Part shown: piece after piece, positions 26,326 to 36,746 of the stretch
How the letters are laid out: every line of letters begins with the position of its first letter
How positions within the stretch are numbered: the stretch's first letter is position 1
DNA from: Isoptericola variabilis 225
GTDB lineage: Bacteria; Actinomycetota; Actinomycetes; Actinomycetales; Cellulomonadaceae
NCBI RefSeq assembly: GCF_000215105.1
Contig: NC_015588.1
Location: forward strand, 1,674,001 to 1,738,000
Direction of reading: 5' to 3'
Length of the DNA: 64,000 nt
Notes under the pieces: model-generated
Database searches by the model: none
Seen by the model: the letters and a program-made list of their open reading frames with translations, nothing else
What the model was told of the DNA's origin: nothing
Program-made: the position numbers and the translations under genes

Positions 26326-27345
26326 GTGAAGCGCATCGGGTTCCTGTCCTTCGGCCACTGGACGCCGCACCCGCAGTCGGCGACGCGCACGGCGGCGGAC
26401 GCGCTGCTGCAGTCGATCGAGCTCGCGGTCGCCGCCGAGGAGCTCGGCGCCGACGGCGCCTACTTCCGGGTGCACCACTTCGCGCGCCAGCTGGCCTCGC
26501 CGTTCCCGCTGCTCGCGGCGGTCGGGGCGCGCACGAGCCGCATCGAGATCGGCACCGCCGTCATCGACATGCGCTACGAGAACCCCCTGTACATGGCCGA
26601 GAACGCCGGCGCCGCGGACCTCATCTCCGGCGGGCGGCTGCAGCTCGGCATCAGCCGCGGGTCGCCCGAGCAGGTGATCGACGGGTTCCGCTACTTCGGG
26701 CACGAGCCGGCCCCTGGCGAGACCGACGCCGACATGGCGCGCCGGCACACCGCCCGCTTCCTCGAGGTGCTCACCGGGGAGGGGTTCGCCGAGCCGAACC
26801 CGCGCCCGATGTTCCCCAACCCGCCGGGCCTGCTGCGCCTCGAGCCGCACTCGCCCGGGCTGCGCGAGCGGATCTGGTGGGGCGCCGGCACCCGGGCCAC
26901 GGCCGAGTGGACCGCCGCGCAGGGCATGAACCTCATGAGCTCGACGCTGCTCACCGAGGACACCGGCGTGCCGTTCCACGTGCTGCAGGCCGAGCAGATC
27001 CGGCGGTTCCGCGACGCGTGGGCCGACGCCGGCCACGAGCGCACCCCGCGCGTGTCGGTCTCGCGCAGCATCTTCCCGTTCACCGACGAGCGCGACCGGG
27101 CGTACTTCGGTCTCGAGACGGCCAGCACGGACCAGGTGGGCGTGCTGGAGGGCACCCGGGCCCGGTTCGGCAAGACGTACGCGGGCGAGGTCGACGACGT
27201 CGTGGCCGAGCTCGCCGCCGACGAGGCGGTCGCCGCCGCCGACACGCTGCTGCTCACCGTCCCGAACCAGCTCGGCGTCGACTACAACGCGCACGTCATC
27301 GAGAACGTGGTGAAGCACGTCGCGCCGCAGCTCGGCTGGCGCTGA
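26326..27345 (+). CDS. Luciferase-like flavin-dependent oxidoreductase
   Basis: 339 residues, GTG at 26326. It is an LLM TIM barrel: VKRIGFLSFGHWTPHPQSATRTAADALLQSIELAVAAEELGADGAYFRVHHFARQLASPFPLLAAVGARTSRIEIGTAVIDMRYENPLYMAENAGAADLISGGRLQLGISRGSPEQ. It differs from the LLM at 16444 in its RVHHFARQ motif (in place of GEHH) and has no partner reductase beside it. The flavin may be FMN or F420. Substrate unknown. Confidence 0.85.
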   Translation: MKRIGFLSFGHWTPHPQSATRTAADALLQSIELAVAAEELGADGAYFRVHHFARQLASPFPLLAAVGARTSRIEIGTAVIDMRYENPLYMAENAGAADLISGGRLQLGISRGSPEQVIDGFRYFGHEPAPGETDADMARRHTARFLEVLTGEGFAEPNPRPMFPNPPGLLRLEPHSPGLRERIWWGAGTRATAEWTAAQGMNLMSSTLLTEDTGVPFHVLQAEQIRRFRDAWADAGHERTPRVSVSRSIFPFTDERDRAYFGLETASTDQVGVLEGTRARFGKTYAGEVDDVVAELAADEAVAAADTLLLTVPNQLGVDYNAHVIENVVKHVAPQLGWR

Positions 27346-27375
27346 CCCGCGCCGCCGCGGGGGCGCGGGGGCGCG

Positions 27376-28062
27376 CTAGGCGAGCCGCAGCGCGTCCCCG
27401 CGCGCGACGGTGCCCGGCTCGACGACGTCGGCGTACACGGCCAGGCACAGGTCCCGCTCGGCCCCGAGCGGCCGCAGCCAGGGCGCGCCCGGCTCGGCGC
27501 CGTCCTGGGCGACGTCGACCGTGCGGCAGCGCTCCACGCGCCCGACGACGCGCAGCACCGCGGTGCCGACGCGCAGCTCGCGCCCGACCCAGCCCTCCTC
27601 GACGAACGGCTCGTCGGTGTCGAGCACGACGTTGGCGCGCAGCCGGCGCGGGTCGCCCGACCCGCCGAAGCGGCGCGCGCACCAGGCCAGGGACGCGGTG
27701 CCGACGAGCGAGACCCGCCCGTCGTCGTGGTGGGCCACGTCGCCCTCGGGCGCCACCGTGACGGGCACGCCGAGCGCGGCGCCCAGGTGCGCGTCCAGGG
27801 CCGGGTCGCCCACCGTCCACGTGCCGTCGGCGTGGGTGACGCGCACCGACCCGTCCGACGCGGTCGCCGCGGTGTACGCGACGACGCCGTCGCGCCGCCG
27901 GAAGCGGCGGGTGTCCTTGAGCGAGGCGAACCGCCCGTCGGCGTCGCGCACCGCGTACCAGCGGTCCCCGGTCACGCCCCGGGCGTCGAGCGTGGCGACG
28001 TCGAGCGGCTCGCCGCCCATGGCCTTGACGGGGTAGCGGCGCAGCGCGGAGACGGTGGTCAC
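27376..28062 (-). CDS. MOSC domain protein
   Basis: 228 residues, GTG at 28062 preceded by TAGGGT (28074-28069) 6 nt away. It opens with VTTVSALRRYPVKAMGGEPLDVATLDARGVTGDRWYAVRDADGRFASLKDTRRF, the MOSC N-terminal beta barrel. RLRANVVLDTDEPFVEEGWVGRELRVG and the conserved Cys in GRVERCRTVDVAQDG follow. MOSC proteins bind sulfur or molybdenum cofactor and include amidoxime-reducing and sulfurase relatives. The Cys suggests cofactor binding. No molybdopterin synthesis genes are near. Confidence 0.87.
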   Translation of the reverse strand: MTTVSALRRYPVKAMGGEPLDVATLDARGVTGDRWYAVRDADGRFASLKDTRRFRRRDGVVAYTAATASDGSVRVTHADGTWTVGDPALDAHLGAALGVPVTVAPEGDVAHHDDGRVSLVGTASLAWCARRFGGSGDPRRLRANVVLDTDEPFVEEGWVGRELRVGTAVLRVVGRVERCRTVDVAQDGAEPGAPWLRPLGAERDLCLAVYADVVEPGTVARGDALRLA

Positions 28063-28074
28063 GGCCCGACCCTA

Positions 28075-28532
28075 CGGCGCACGGCCCAGGCCCGGGTGGC
28101 GCACGAGCCCGCGTCGCCGCGGCCCGGCTCGCCGGAGCGCCCCCCATCTCGCCGCCGCCCTCGCCGCGCTCGTCGCCGTCGCCGGGCGCGGCGAGGCACG
28201 GGCACCCCGACGCCGCCGCACCGGCCGGCAGCACCCCGCCCGCCCGCGCGGCCGCGGGACGACCGAGGCGCTCGCGGGCACGGCTCCCGTCGCCGCCGCG
28301 TACGCGGCGGCCGTCGCCGGGCTCCTGTGGCTCACGGTCGCCGGCCCCGGCCCGCACGGACCGCTGGTCGTGCCCACCGGCGCGCTCGTCCTGACGCTCG
28401 GGGCCGCGGGGGTGCTGCGCGCGGGGCGCGGCCGGACCGCCGGCCGCGGCGTCCCGGACGCCGCCCTCGCCCCGGGCCGCGGGTCCGGTACCTTGACCGG
28501 TGGCACCGTCGCCGCCTCGAAGGGGATCCGCC
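28075..28532. other. Non-coding stretch upstream of the malic enzyme
   Basis: About 460 bases without a supported gene. A plus-strand frame here has a hydrophobic, membrane-like stretch around 28285-28430 (GLLWLTVAGPG, LVLTLGAAGVL), but it lacks a start and runs through into the malic enzyme region without a stop. A TACCTT at 28489-28494 is a candidate -10 for the malic enzyme, and GGGGAT at 28522-28527 is its ribosome site. It may hold the remains of a lost membrane gene. Confidence 0.5.
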
Positions 28533-29933
28533 GTGGCACTGCCCAGCCCGAGCTACACCGTCACCCTGCGCGTGCAGGTGCCCGCCTCCCAGCGCGCGAC
28601 GAGCACCGTCGTCGGCGCCGTGTCGGACGCCGGGGCGGCCGTGATGGGCGTCGACATCGCGCACTCGACGCCCGACGGGCTGGTCGTGGACGTCACCTGC
28701 GACACGGTCGACGCCCAGCACGGCGAGCGCGTCGTGGCGGCGCTCGAGGCGATCGACGGCGTGCACGTCCTGAAGTGGAGCGACTCGACGTTCCTGCTGC
28801 ACCTCGGCGGCAAGATCGAGGTGCGGGCCAAGACGCCCCTGAAGACCCGGCGCGACCTGTCCCGCGCGTACACCCCGGGCGTGGCCCGGGTGTGCCTCGC
28901 GATCGCGGAGAACCCCGAGGACGCGCGGCGCCTGACGATCAAGCGCAACACCGTCGCCGTGGTCACCGACGGCACCGCGGTGCTGGGCCTCGGCGACATC
29001 GGACCGGCCGCGGCGCTGCCCGTCATGGAGGGCAAGGCGGCGCTGTTCAAGGAGTTCGGGGGCGTGGACGCCTGGCCCGTGTGCCTCGACACGACCGACA
29101 CCGAGGAGATCATCCGCATCGTCAAGGCCATCGCGCCCGTGTACGGGGGCGTGAACCTCGAGGACATCTCCGCCCCGCGCTGCTTCGAGATCGAGGCCCG
29201 GCTGCGCGCCGAGCTCGACATCCCCGTCTTCCACGACGACCAGCACGGCACCGCGATCGTGGTGCTCGCCGCGCTGATCAACGCGCTCAAGGTCGTCGGC
29301 AAGACGCTCGAGGACGTGCGCATCGTCATCTCGGGCGTGGGCGCCGCCGGCACCGCGATCGTCCGGCTGCTCAAGGCCCAGGGCGCCCGCCACATCGTCG
29401 CGTTCGGCCGCGGCGGGGCGCTGCACGCGGGCGAGCGCACCGGCGACCCGCACCGCGACTGGATCGCCGACAACACCAACGCGGACGGGTTCTCCGGGTC
29501 GCTGCGCGACGGCCTGGTCGGCGCCGACGTGTTCGTGGGGGTCTCGGCCGGCAACATCCTCACCGGCGCGGACGTCGCCCGGATGGCCGACGGCGCGATC
29601 GTGTTCGCGCTCGCGAACCCGACGCCCGAGGTCGACCCGCTCGAGGCCGCCGAGACCGCGGCCGTCGTGGCGACGGGCCGCAGCGACTACCCGAACCAGA
29701 TCAACAACGTGCTCGCCTTCCCGGGCCTGTTCCGCGGTCTGCTCGACGCCGGCGCCACCGAGATCACCACCGAGATGCTGCGCGTGGCCGCCGTCGCGAT
29801 CGCCGACGTCGTCGCCCCCGACGAGCTCAACAGCGCCTTCGTCATCCCCGGCGTGTTCGACCACCGCGTGGCCGAGGCGGTCGCCGAGGCGGTCAAGGGC
29901 GCGAGCACGCCACGGCAGGCCGCGGGGCGCTGA
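28533..29933 (+). CDS. NAD-dependent malic enzyme
   Basis: 466 residues. A ~75-residue N-terminal ACT-like extension (YTVTLRVQVPASQRATSTVVGAVSDAGAAVMGVDIAHSTPDG) precedes the malic enzyme core: KTPLKTRRDLSRAYTPGVARVC, VVTDGTAVLGLGDIGPAAALPVMEGKAALFKEFGGVDAWP with the catalytic Lys, EDISAPRCFEIE, and FHDDQHGTAIVVLAALINALKVVGK. The NAD loop is ISGVGAAGTAIV. It decarboxylates malate to pyruvate. The ACT-like start suggests amino-acid control and marks the long (ACT-malic) form. The stop overlaps the convergent fragment by about 40 nt. Confidence 0.94.
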   Translation: MALPSPSYTVTLRVQVPASQRATSTVVGAVSDAGAAVMGVDIAHSTPDGLVVDVTCDTVDAQHGERVVAALEAIDGVHVLKWSDSTFLLHLGGKIEVRAKTPLKTRRDLSRAYTPGVARVCLAIAENPEDARRLTIKRNTVAVVTDGTAVLGLGDIGPAAALPVMEGKAALFKEFGGVDAWPVCLDTTDTEEIIRIVKAIAPVYGGVNLEDISAPRCFEIEARLRAELDIPVFHDDQHGTAIVVLAALINALKVVGKTLEDVRIVISGVGAAGTAIVRLLKAQGARHIVAFGRGGALHAGERTGDPHRDWIADNTNADGFSGSLRDGLVGADVFVGVSAGNILTGADVARMADGAIVFALANPTPEVDPLEAAETAAVVATGRSDYPNQINNVLAFPGLFRGLLDAGATEITTEMLRVAAVAIADVVAPDELNSAFVIPGVFDHRVAEAVAEAVKGASTPRQAAGR

Positions 29934-30360
29934 GCACCGCGCGAAGCGCCGGACCGGCGGTGCGCCGGTCGACCACGTGCACCTCGGTCCAGCCCTCCGC
30001 CCGCGCCCCGCGCGCGAGCGCCGTGCGCTGGGCGGCCCACCGCCGCCAGTGACCCGCGAACGAGCGCGGGGCCACCACGCGGCCGCGCTCGCGCTGCCCG
30101 TCGAGCGCGGCGGTGCGCGGCACGTCGACGACGACGAGCACGGGCCGCCAGCCGCACGCCGTCGCGAGGCGGGCGAGCAGCCGGCGCCGGCGCGGCCGGG
30201 GCGCCGGGTCGTGCACGAGCAGCACGTCACGGTCCGCGCGCGGCCCCCGCAGGACCGCGCGGACGACCGCGGCGGCGTGCCACGCGTGCACCAGCGGGCG
30301 GTACGCACGGTAGGGCACGCGCGGCAGCGTGGCGCGGAACCACCGGCGGCTCGTGCACGC
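29893..30360 (-). pseudogene. 5'-truncated AAA-type ATP-binding protein
   Basis: The ORF from 30318 runs to 29893 (141 residues), and homologous-looking sequence continues in frame upstream to about 30360 (RRWFRATLPRVPYRAYRPLVHAWHAAAVVRAVLRGPRADRDVLLVHDPAPRPRRRRLLARLATACGWRPVLVVVDVPRTAALDGQRERGRVV). This is the C-terminal two-thirds of a P-loop kinase-like protein. The expected Walker A (GxxGxGK) is not found upstream, because the frame breaks up. The first ~50 residues appear deleted, so the product is probably non-functional. Confidence 0.6.
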
Positions 30361-30452
30361 CCCTGCGACCCGTGGAGCTGCGCGCCGTGCGGCCCGACGT
30401 CGACGGCACCTTCGGCGCCGACTTCCTCAACGCCGGCCTCTTCCGCTCCTGA
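30351..30452 (+). pseudogene. Unidentified C-terminal gene fragment
   Basis: An in-frame tail, PLRPVELRAVRPDVDGTFGADFLNAGLFRS, ends at a stop (30450-30452). It has protein-like composition but no start before it. I cannot name the family. It abuts the break of the truncated ATP-binding gene on the other strand, so the junction near 30345-30360 looks like a deletion point. Confidence 0.35.
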
Positions 30453-30483
30453 CCGCGCGACGCCGGGGGCCTGCGGACGGCCG

Positions 30484-30561
30484 GCGGGGCCGTGGGGCGT
30501 GCGCGACTGCGCGTTCCGCGACCCGGCCGGCAACATGGTCCGCATCGACGAGGTCCGGTGA
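30484..30561 (+). pseudogene. C-terminal remnant of a VOC (glyoxalase-like) protein
   Basis: Twenty-five residues ending GPWGVRDCAFRDPAGNMVRIDEVR carry the last strand motif of glyoxalase/bleomycin-resistance folds (W-G-xR-xxxFxDPxGN). Nothing upstream in this frame continues the domain. The stop overlaps the GTG of the next gene (GTGA), which suggests that the two were once an operon. Confidence 0.6.
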
Positions 30562-31028
30562 TCGCGGTGGCGCAGCAGACGACGTCGCGTCGCGCGCCCG
30601 GGACCCCGGGCGCCCTGTCGCGGTGGGTGCAGCACAAGGCCAACGCGCGCACGATCCGCCGGCTGCGGACCAGGGGCGGCCGCCAGATGGGCATGGACCT
30701 GCTCGTCCTGCACACCGTCGGACGCCGCAGCGGCGAGCCCCGGCAGACCCCGCTCGCGTGGTTCGACGACGGCGACGGCGCCTGGCTCGTGGTCGCGTCG
30801 GGCGGCTGTAGCCGCCACCCCGACTGGTTCGCCAACCTGGTCGCCCGCCCGGACGACGTGCGCGTCGAGCTGCACGGCACCGAGCGGGTGCCGGTGACGC
30901 CGCACGTGCTCGACGACGCGGCGCGCGCGGTGGTCTGGCCGCGCATCGCCGCGGCGGCGCCGCACATCGACAAGCACCAGCGCAGGAGCGCGCGCACCCA
31001 CCCGGTGGTGCGCCTGGCACGCCGCTGA
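30558..31028 (+). CDS. Deazaflavin (F420)-dependent nitroreductase family protein
   Basis: 156 residues from the GTG at 30558. The Ddn/DUF385 landmarks are present: MGMDLLVLHTVGRRSGEPRQTPLAWFDDGDGAWLVVASGGCSRHPDWFANLVARPDDVRVELHGTERVPVTPHVL, including the GRRSGxxRxTPL F420-binding motif. Members reduce quinones, nitro compounds or other substrates with F420H2. The substrate is not readable. It starts inside the end of a decayed VOC gene. Confidence 0.85.
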   Translation: MIAVAQQTTSRRAPGTPGALSRWVQHKANARTIRRLRTRGGRQMGMDLLVLHTVGRRSGEPRQTPLAWFDDGDGAWLVVASGGCSRHPDWFANLVARPDDVRVELHGTERVPVTPHVLDDAARAVVWPRIAAAAPHIDKHQRRSARTHPVVRLARR

Positions 31029-31061
31029 CCTGCGGCCCGAGACGAGGGAGTCCGACACACT

Positions 31062-33452
<2,391 letters not shown>

Positions 33453-33476
33453 TCTCCCCGTGACCGCCCTCCCGTT

Positions 33477-33761
33477 GTGGGCGTGGCACCTGGCGGGCCG
33501 GGCGCTCTCGAGCAGACCCGCCGCGTGCTCGAGAACGTCCGCACCTGCCTGGAGGCAGCGGGCGCCGGCCTCGAGGACGTCGTGAAGTGGACCATCCTCG
33601 TCGCCGACGAGACCGCCATCCAGGACGGCCTGGCCGCCTTCGGCGATGTCTGGCCCCAAGGGGCCGAGCCGCCAGCGATCACCGTCGCCATCGTGTCCGA
33701 CGTCGGCCCCGAGGGCGCGCTCGTCGAGATCGAGGCGATCGCCGCCGTCGCCGAGTCCTGA
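33477..33761 (+). pseudogene. RidA-like fragment lacking N-terminus and key Arg
   Basis: 94 residues from the GTG at 33477. It begins at the RidA segment LEQTRRVLENVRTCLEAAGAGLEDVVKWTILVAD and ends VEIEAIAAVAES. The first ~35 residues of RidA (ISTDxAPxxxGPYSQ...) are missing, and the catalytic Arg found in PAR(S/T)xVxV is absent (PPAITVAIV here). RidA hydrolyses reactive enamine/imine intermediates, and without that Arg deaminase activity is not expected. It lies 24 nt after the UvrA-like gene and may still be read through. Confidence 0.6.
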
Positions 33762-33792
33762 GACGGGCCGGCCGCGGGGGAGCGGCGGCAGG

Positions 33793-34161
33793 TCACGACC
33801 GGCGCTCGTCCCACCACTCGAGGACACGCGTGGCGTGGAAGGTGAGCCACTTCGACGGCTCGCCGGGCGGGACGTCGACCTCGAACCAGACCCGGCCGGG
33901 GTGGCGGCGCTCCTGGAGCCAGGTCCCGTCGCGCGCCTCGGGGCCGTCGAAGTCGAAGCCTGCAGGGAAGAACGCGCCGCCGGCCCACTGCCCGTCCGGG
34001 TCCTGCAGGGCGAGCAGCCGGGCGCCGAAGCCCTCCGTCGCCACCCGCGCCCGGGTCGCCTGCCAGTCGTCCTCCGGCGCGTGGAGGAGGTCGCGCTCGA
34101 CCTGCCAGCGCAGCGCCGGGTCGGAGTCGAGGAGCCAGCCGATGACGTCGTCGTCCGCCAT
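33793..34161 (-). CDS. Shortened squalene-cyclase-like protein
   Basis: 122 residues, ATG at 34161 with a TACGGT -10 (34174-34169) 7 nt upstream. The N-terminal half (LLDSDPALRWQVERDLLHAPEDDWQATRARVATEGFGARLLALQDPDGQWAGGAFFPAG) looks like the start of ~300-residue prenyltransferase/cyclase-like proteins. The end (GEPSKWLTFHATRVLEWWDERR) looks like a C-terminus. The middle is absent, so the gene may be an internal deletion. Promoter and start are intact. Function unknown. Confidence 0.55.
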   Translation of the reverse strand: MADDDVIGWLLDSDPALRWQVERDLLHAPEDDWQATRARVATEGFGARLLALQDPDGQWAGGAFFPAGFDFDGPEARDGTWLQERRHPGRVWFEVDVPPGEPSKWLTFHATRVLEWWDERRS

Positions 34162-34287
34162 GCTCGCGACCGTAGCACCGGGCCCCGACAGACCCTGATG
34201 TCCGTTTTGTCACGCCTGCGGACGCATGGCGTGCGGGGGAGAGGCGTCGAACGATGAATGCGCCCGCGCAGTCCGGTCTGCCCTCGC

Positions 34288-34956
34288 ATGACGTACGTCC
34301 TGGTCCCGGGTGCGGGTGGCGAGGCCTGGTACTGGCACCGCGTGGTGCCGCTGCTGAAGAGCCGCGGTGATCGTGCTGTCGCGGTGGACCTGCCGGCCGA
34401 GGACCCGACGGCGGGCCTCGCGGCGTACGCGGACGCGATCGCCGCGGCGGCCGACGGCGCGGACCACGTCACGCTCGTCGCGCAGTCGATGGGCGGCTTC
34501 TCCGCGCCGCTGGTGTGCGACCGGCTTGCCGTCCGGCAGCTGGTGCTGGTCAACGCCATGGTGCCGCGGCCCGGCGAGACGGGCGGCGAGTGGTGGCAGG
34601 GCACGGGACATCACGAGGCCTGGGTGGCCAAGGCCCGTGCCGAGGGGCGCGAGCCCGTCTTCGACGGGGTGACCGACTTCTTCCACGACGTGCCGCAGGC
34701 CGTGGTCGACGAGGCGTTCGCCCGCGGGGAGCCCGAGCAGTCAGGCCGGCCGTTCGAGGACCCGTGGCCGCTGGAGGCGTGGCCCGACGTCCGCACGCGC
34801 GTGCTGGCCGGAGCGGACGACCGGTTCTTCCCGGTGGAGTTCCAGCGGCGGGTGGCGCGCGAGCGCCTGGGGCTCGAGTGCGACGTGCTTCCGGGCGGCC
34901 ATCTCCTTGCGCTGAGCCGGCCTCACGAGCTGGTCGAGTACCTGCTCCGGTGCTGA
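34288..34956 (+). CDS. Alpha/beta hydrolase
   Basis: 222 residues. The hydrolase fold is MTYVLVPGAGGEAWYWHRVVPLLKSRGDRAVAVDLPAEDP, the nucleophile elbow VAQSMGGFSAPLV (Ser near 79), the acid region TRVLAGADDRFFPVEFQRR and the His in LPGGHLLALSRPHELVEYL. It is similar to salicylate-methyl-esterase-like (SABP2-type) hydrolases. Substrate unknown. The GC content of this gene is a little lower than its neighbours'. Confidence 0.82.
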   Translation: MTYVLVPGAGGEAWYWHRVVPLLKSRGDRAVAVDLPAEDPTAGLAAYADAIAAAADGADHVTLVAQSMGGFSAPLVCDRLAVRQLVLVNAMVPRPGETGGEWWQGTGHHEAWVAKARAEGREPVFDGVTDFFHDVPQAVVDEAFARGEPEQSGRPFEDPWPLEAWPDVRTRVLAGADDRFFPVEFQRRVARERLGLECDVLPGGHLLALSRPHELVEYLLRC

Positions 34957-34980
34957 ACGGGGCTCACCACCGCTACACCG

Positions 34981-35025
34981 ATAATGCACATTATGTCATT
35001 ACAGCTGGAGAAGACCCCCCTCCAG
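34981..35025. repeat. AT-rich inverted repeat and small hairpin after the hydrolase
   Basis: ATAATG (34981-34986), CA, CATTAT (34989-34994) is an AT-only inverted repeat, rare in this GC-rich window. It is followed by CTGGAG/CTCCAG (35005-35010 and 35020-35025), a small stem that may terminate the plus-strand transcript. Confidence 0.5.
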
Positions 35026-35054
35026 TGCCCTTCCCCGAGCCACCGGCGACTCTC

Positions 35055-35369
35055 TCAGTGCGTGACCTTGAGCCCGATCACGCAGCCGACGATGCCGGCG
35101 ATGAGCAGCAGCCGGACCACGGACACCGGCTCGGCGCCCGTCGCCATCGCGTACAGGACGGTCAGCGCGGCTCCGATGCCGACCCACACGGCGTACGCCG
35201 TGCCGACCGGCAGCTCGCGCAGCGACCAGCCCAGCCCGGCCATGCTCGCCACCAGCGCGACGCCGAACACGACCGTCGGCCCCCAGCGCGTGAACCCCTC
35301 GGACCGGTCGAGCGCCGTGGCCCACACGGCCTCCAGCATCCCCGACACGACCAGGACGATCCAGGACAT
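35055..35369 (-). CDS. gdx: SMR-family guanidinium exporter (Gdx/SugE type)
   Basis: 104 residues with four membrane helices: SWIVLVVSGMLEAVWATALD with the conserved Glu13 and the neighbouring Trp16, WGPTVVFGVALVASMAGLGWSLRELPVGTAYAVWVGIGAALTVLYA, and VVRLLLIAGIVGCVIGLKVTH. The Glu and the GTAYAxWxGIG motif define the SMR family. The guanidine-III riboswitch directly upstream places it in the Gdx branch, which exports guanidinium by proton antiport, rather than the drug-exporting Qac branch. A GAGGGGAG ribosome site lies just before the ATG, at the end of the riboswitch. Confidence 0.93.
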   Translation of the reverse strand: MSWIVLVVSGMLEAVWATALDRSEGFTRWGPTVVFGVALVASMAGLGWSLRELPVGTAYAVWVGIGAALTVLYAMATGAEPVSVVRLLLIAGIVGCVIGLKVTH

Positions 35370-35381
35370 GACGCTCCCCTC

Positions 35382-35424
35382 GGTGCCGTCTTGTCGCACA
35401 CCGGGTACGGCACCCCTCGTCCGG
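35382..35424 (-). ncRNA. Guanidine-III (ykkC-III) riboswitch
   Basis: Read on the minus strand, the segment contains CCGGACGAGG, then GCCGTACCCGG, then GACAAGACGGC, the three conserved blocks of the guanidine-III aptamer, in order and with the right spacing. The ~43-nt fold ends 12 nt before the SMR start codon, with the ribosome site just beyond the last stem, so translation is probably switched on by guanidinium. The neighbouring gene is the expected Gdx transporter. The match to the known Thermobifida aptamer is near-perfect in the conserved blocks. Confidence 0.93.
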
Positions 35425-35619
35425 GAGCCCCCACGGGCTCTGCGCCCGATGCTCGCACACCCCCGCCCGACCGGCGGTACACTGAATCGGACATTCGGGC
35501 TAAACCAGTGTGTATGGCACAACACCATCGTCTGGGACGGTGTCGGTGGCCGCTCCTACCCTGGCCACGACGCCGCAGGTCAACGCCCTGCGGCGCGCCG
35601 CCGTCGTGAGGAGGGACCC

Positions 35620-36687
35620 GTGGTCGCACCGCCGAGGCTCGAACGCCTCACCGTCGCCGAGGCCGCCGACCGCTACCTCGCGTCCGTGCGCGTCGAGACC
35701 GTCCGGGGCGTCCTCTCCCCCGCGACCGCGCGCAGCTACGAGCGCGACGTCACCGAGCTCGTCACCCTCCTCGGCCCCGGCCGCGTGCTCGACGACGTCA
35801 CGGGCGACGACGTCGACGACGCGCTCGTGCGCTACCAGGCCAGCCCGGACGGCCGCTACGCCGACCCCTCCCGCAAGGGCGCGCCCGGCCGCTCCACGGC
35901 GACCGTCAACCGGTTCCGCCAGTCGGTGACGCGCTTTTTCTCGCACGCCGCCCGGCACGGCTGGGTCCAGGCCGACCCCATGCAGTGGGCCTCCCCGCCC
36001 GCGAAGGTGCGCGAGCGCCTGCGCGTCGAGCGCACGGCCCTGTCCGCCTCGGCCGCGCAGGTCCTCCTGGCCACCGTCGCCGGCGGGTCCGGCAGCGGCG
36101 ACTCCGGCCCGGCCGCGCGCCGGCCCCGCGCCGACCAGGCGCTCGCGCCGCGCGACCGGCTCGTCGTCGCGCTGCTGCTCGTGCTCGGACCGCGCGTGTC
36201 CGAGCTCGCGCGCGCCGACGTCGCCGACTTCACGCGCGAGCCCGACGAGACCCGGTGGCGCATCGTCGGCAAGGGCGGCACCACACGCACCGTCGCCCTG
36301 AGCCCGCCGCTCGCCGCCGCGCTCGAGGACTACCTGACGCGGCTGCGCCCCCGGCTCGCCGCGCGCCGGCCCGACGACGCCGACGCCCAGCGCGCCCTGC
36401 TGCTGTCCTGGCGCGGCCGACGCCTGGACACGCAGGCCATCCGCGGCCTGCTCGCCCGCGCCGTCGACCGCATGCCGGCCCCCTACCGGCGCCCCACCAC
36501 GCCGCACGCCCTGCGGCACACCACCGCGACCCTGCTCGTGGCCGAGGGGTGGGACGTCAAGGTCGTCGCCGAGCTGCTCGGGCACGCGTCGATCGCCACG
36601 ACCGGCGTCTACCTCGACCGCATCGAGGGCGAGCTCGCCGCCGCCATCCGCAGCCACCCGCTCGCCGGGGCGCTCGCCGGCGGGTGA
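35620..36687 (+). CDS. Tyrosine recombinase (XerC/D-like)
   Basis: 355 residues, GTG at 35620 behind GAGGAGGGA. An N-terminal SAM-like DNA-binding domain (TVAEAADRYLASVRVETVRGVLSPATARSYERDVTELVTLLG) precedes the catalytic domain with all residues: Arg in GPRVSELARADV, Lys in VGKGGTTRTVAL, HxxR in HALRHTTATLL, His in LGHASIATTGVY and the nucleophile Tyr in TGVYLDR. No attachment site, phage or transposon genes are beside it, so I cannot say whether it is a Xer-type or a lone integrase. Confidence 0.88.
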   Translation: MVAPPRLERLTVAEAADRYLASVRVETVRGVLSPATARSYERDVTELVTLLGPGRVLDDVTGDDVDDALVRYQASPDGRYADPSRKGAPGRSTATVNRFRQSVTRFFSHAARHGWVQADPMQWASPPAKVRERLRVERTALSASAAQVLLATVAGGSGSGDSGPAARRPRADQALAPRDRLVVALLLVLGPRVSELARADVADFTREPDETRWRIVGKGGTTRTVALSPPLAAALEDYLTRLRPRLAARRPDDADAQRALLLSWRGRRLDTQAIRGLLARAVDRMPAPYRRPTTPHALRHTTATLLVAEGWDVKVVAELLGHASIATTGVYLDRIEGELAAAIRSHPLAGALAGG

Positions 36688-36734
36688 CCGCTCGCGAGCG
36701 GGTGAATCGGCGGGCGCCGCGCCGCGCGCCCGGA

Positions 36735-36740
36735 TACGGT
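36735..36740 (+). promoter_or_regulatory. -10 element of the PLD-family gene
   Basis: TACGGT lies 6 nt before the GTG at 36747, deciding that start. The upstream gene ends 47 nt earlier. Confidence 0.6.
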
Positions 36741-36746
36741 GAGCGC

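Noticed and set aside
28055..28532. Plus-strand membrane-like reading frame before the malic enzyme
   Set aside because: No usable start codon with a ribosome site, no stop before the malic enzyme, and the N-terminal part is low-complexity Arg/Pro. At best a remnant.
35620..36687. Prophage or integrative element centred on the tyrosine recombinase
   Set aside because: No phage, transfer or replication genes and no visible attachment repeats nearby. Kept only as a possible accessory border.
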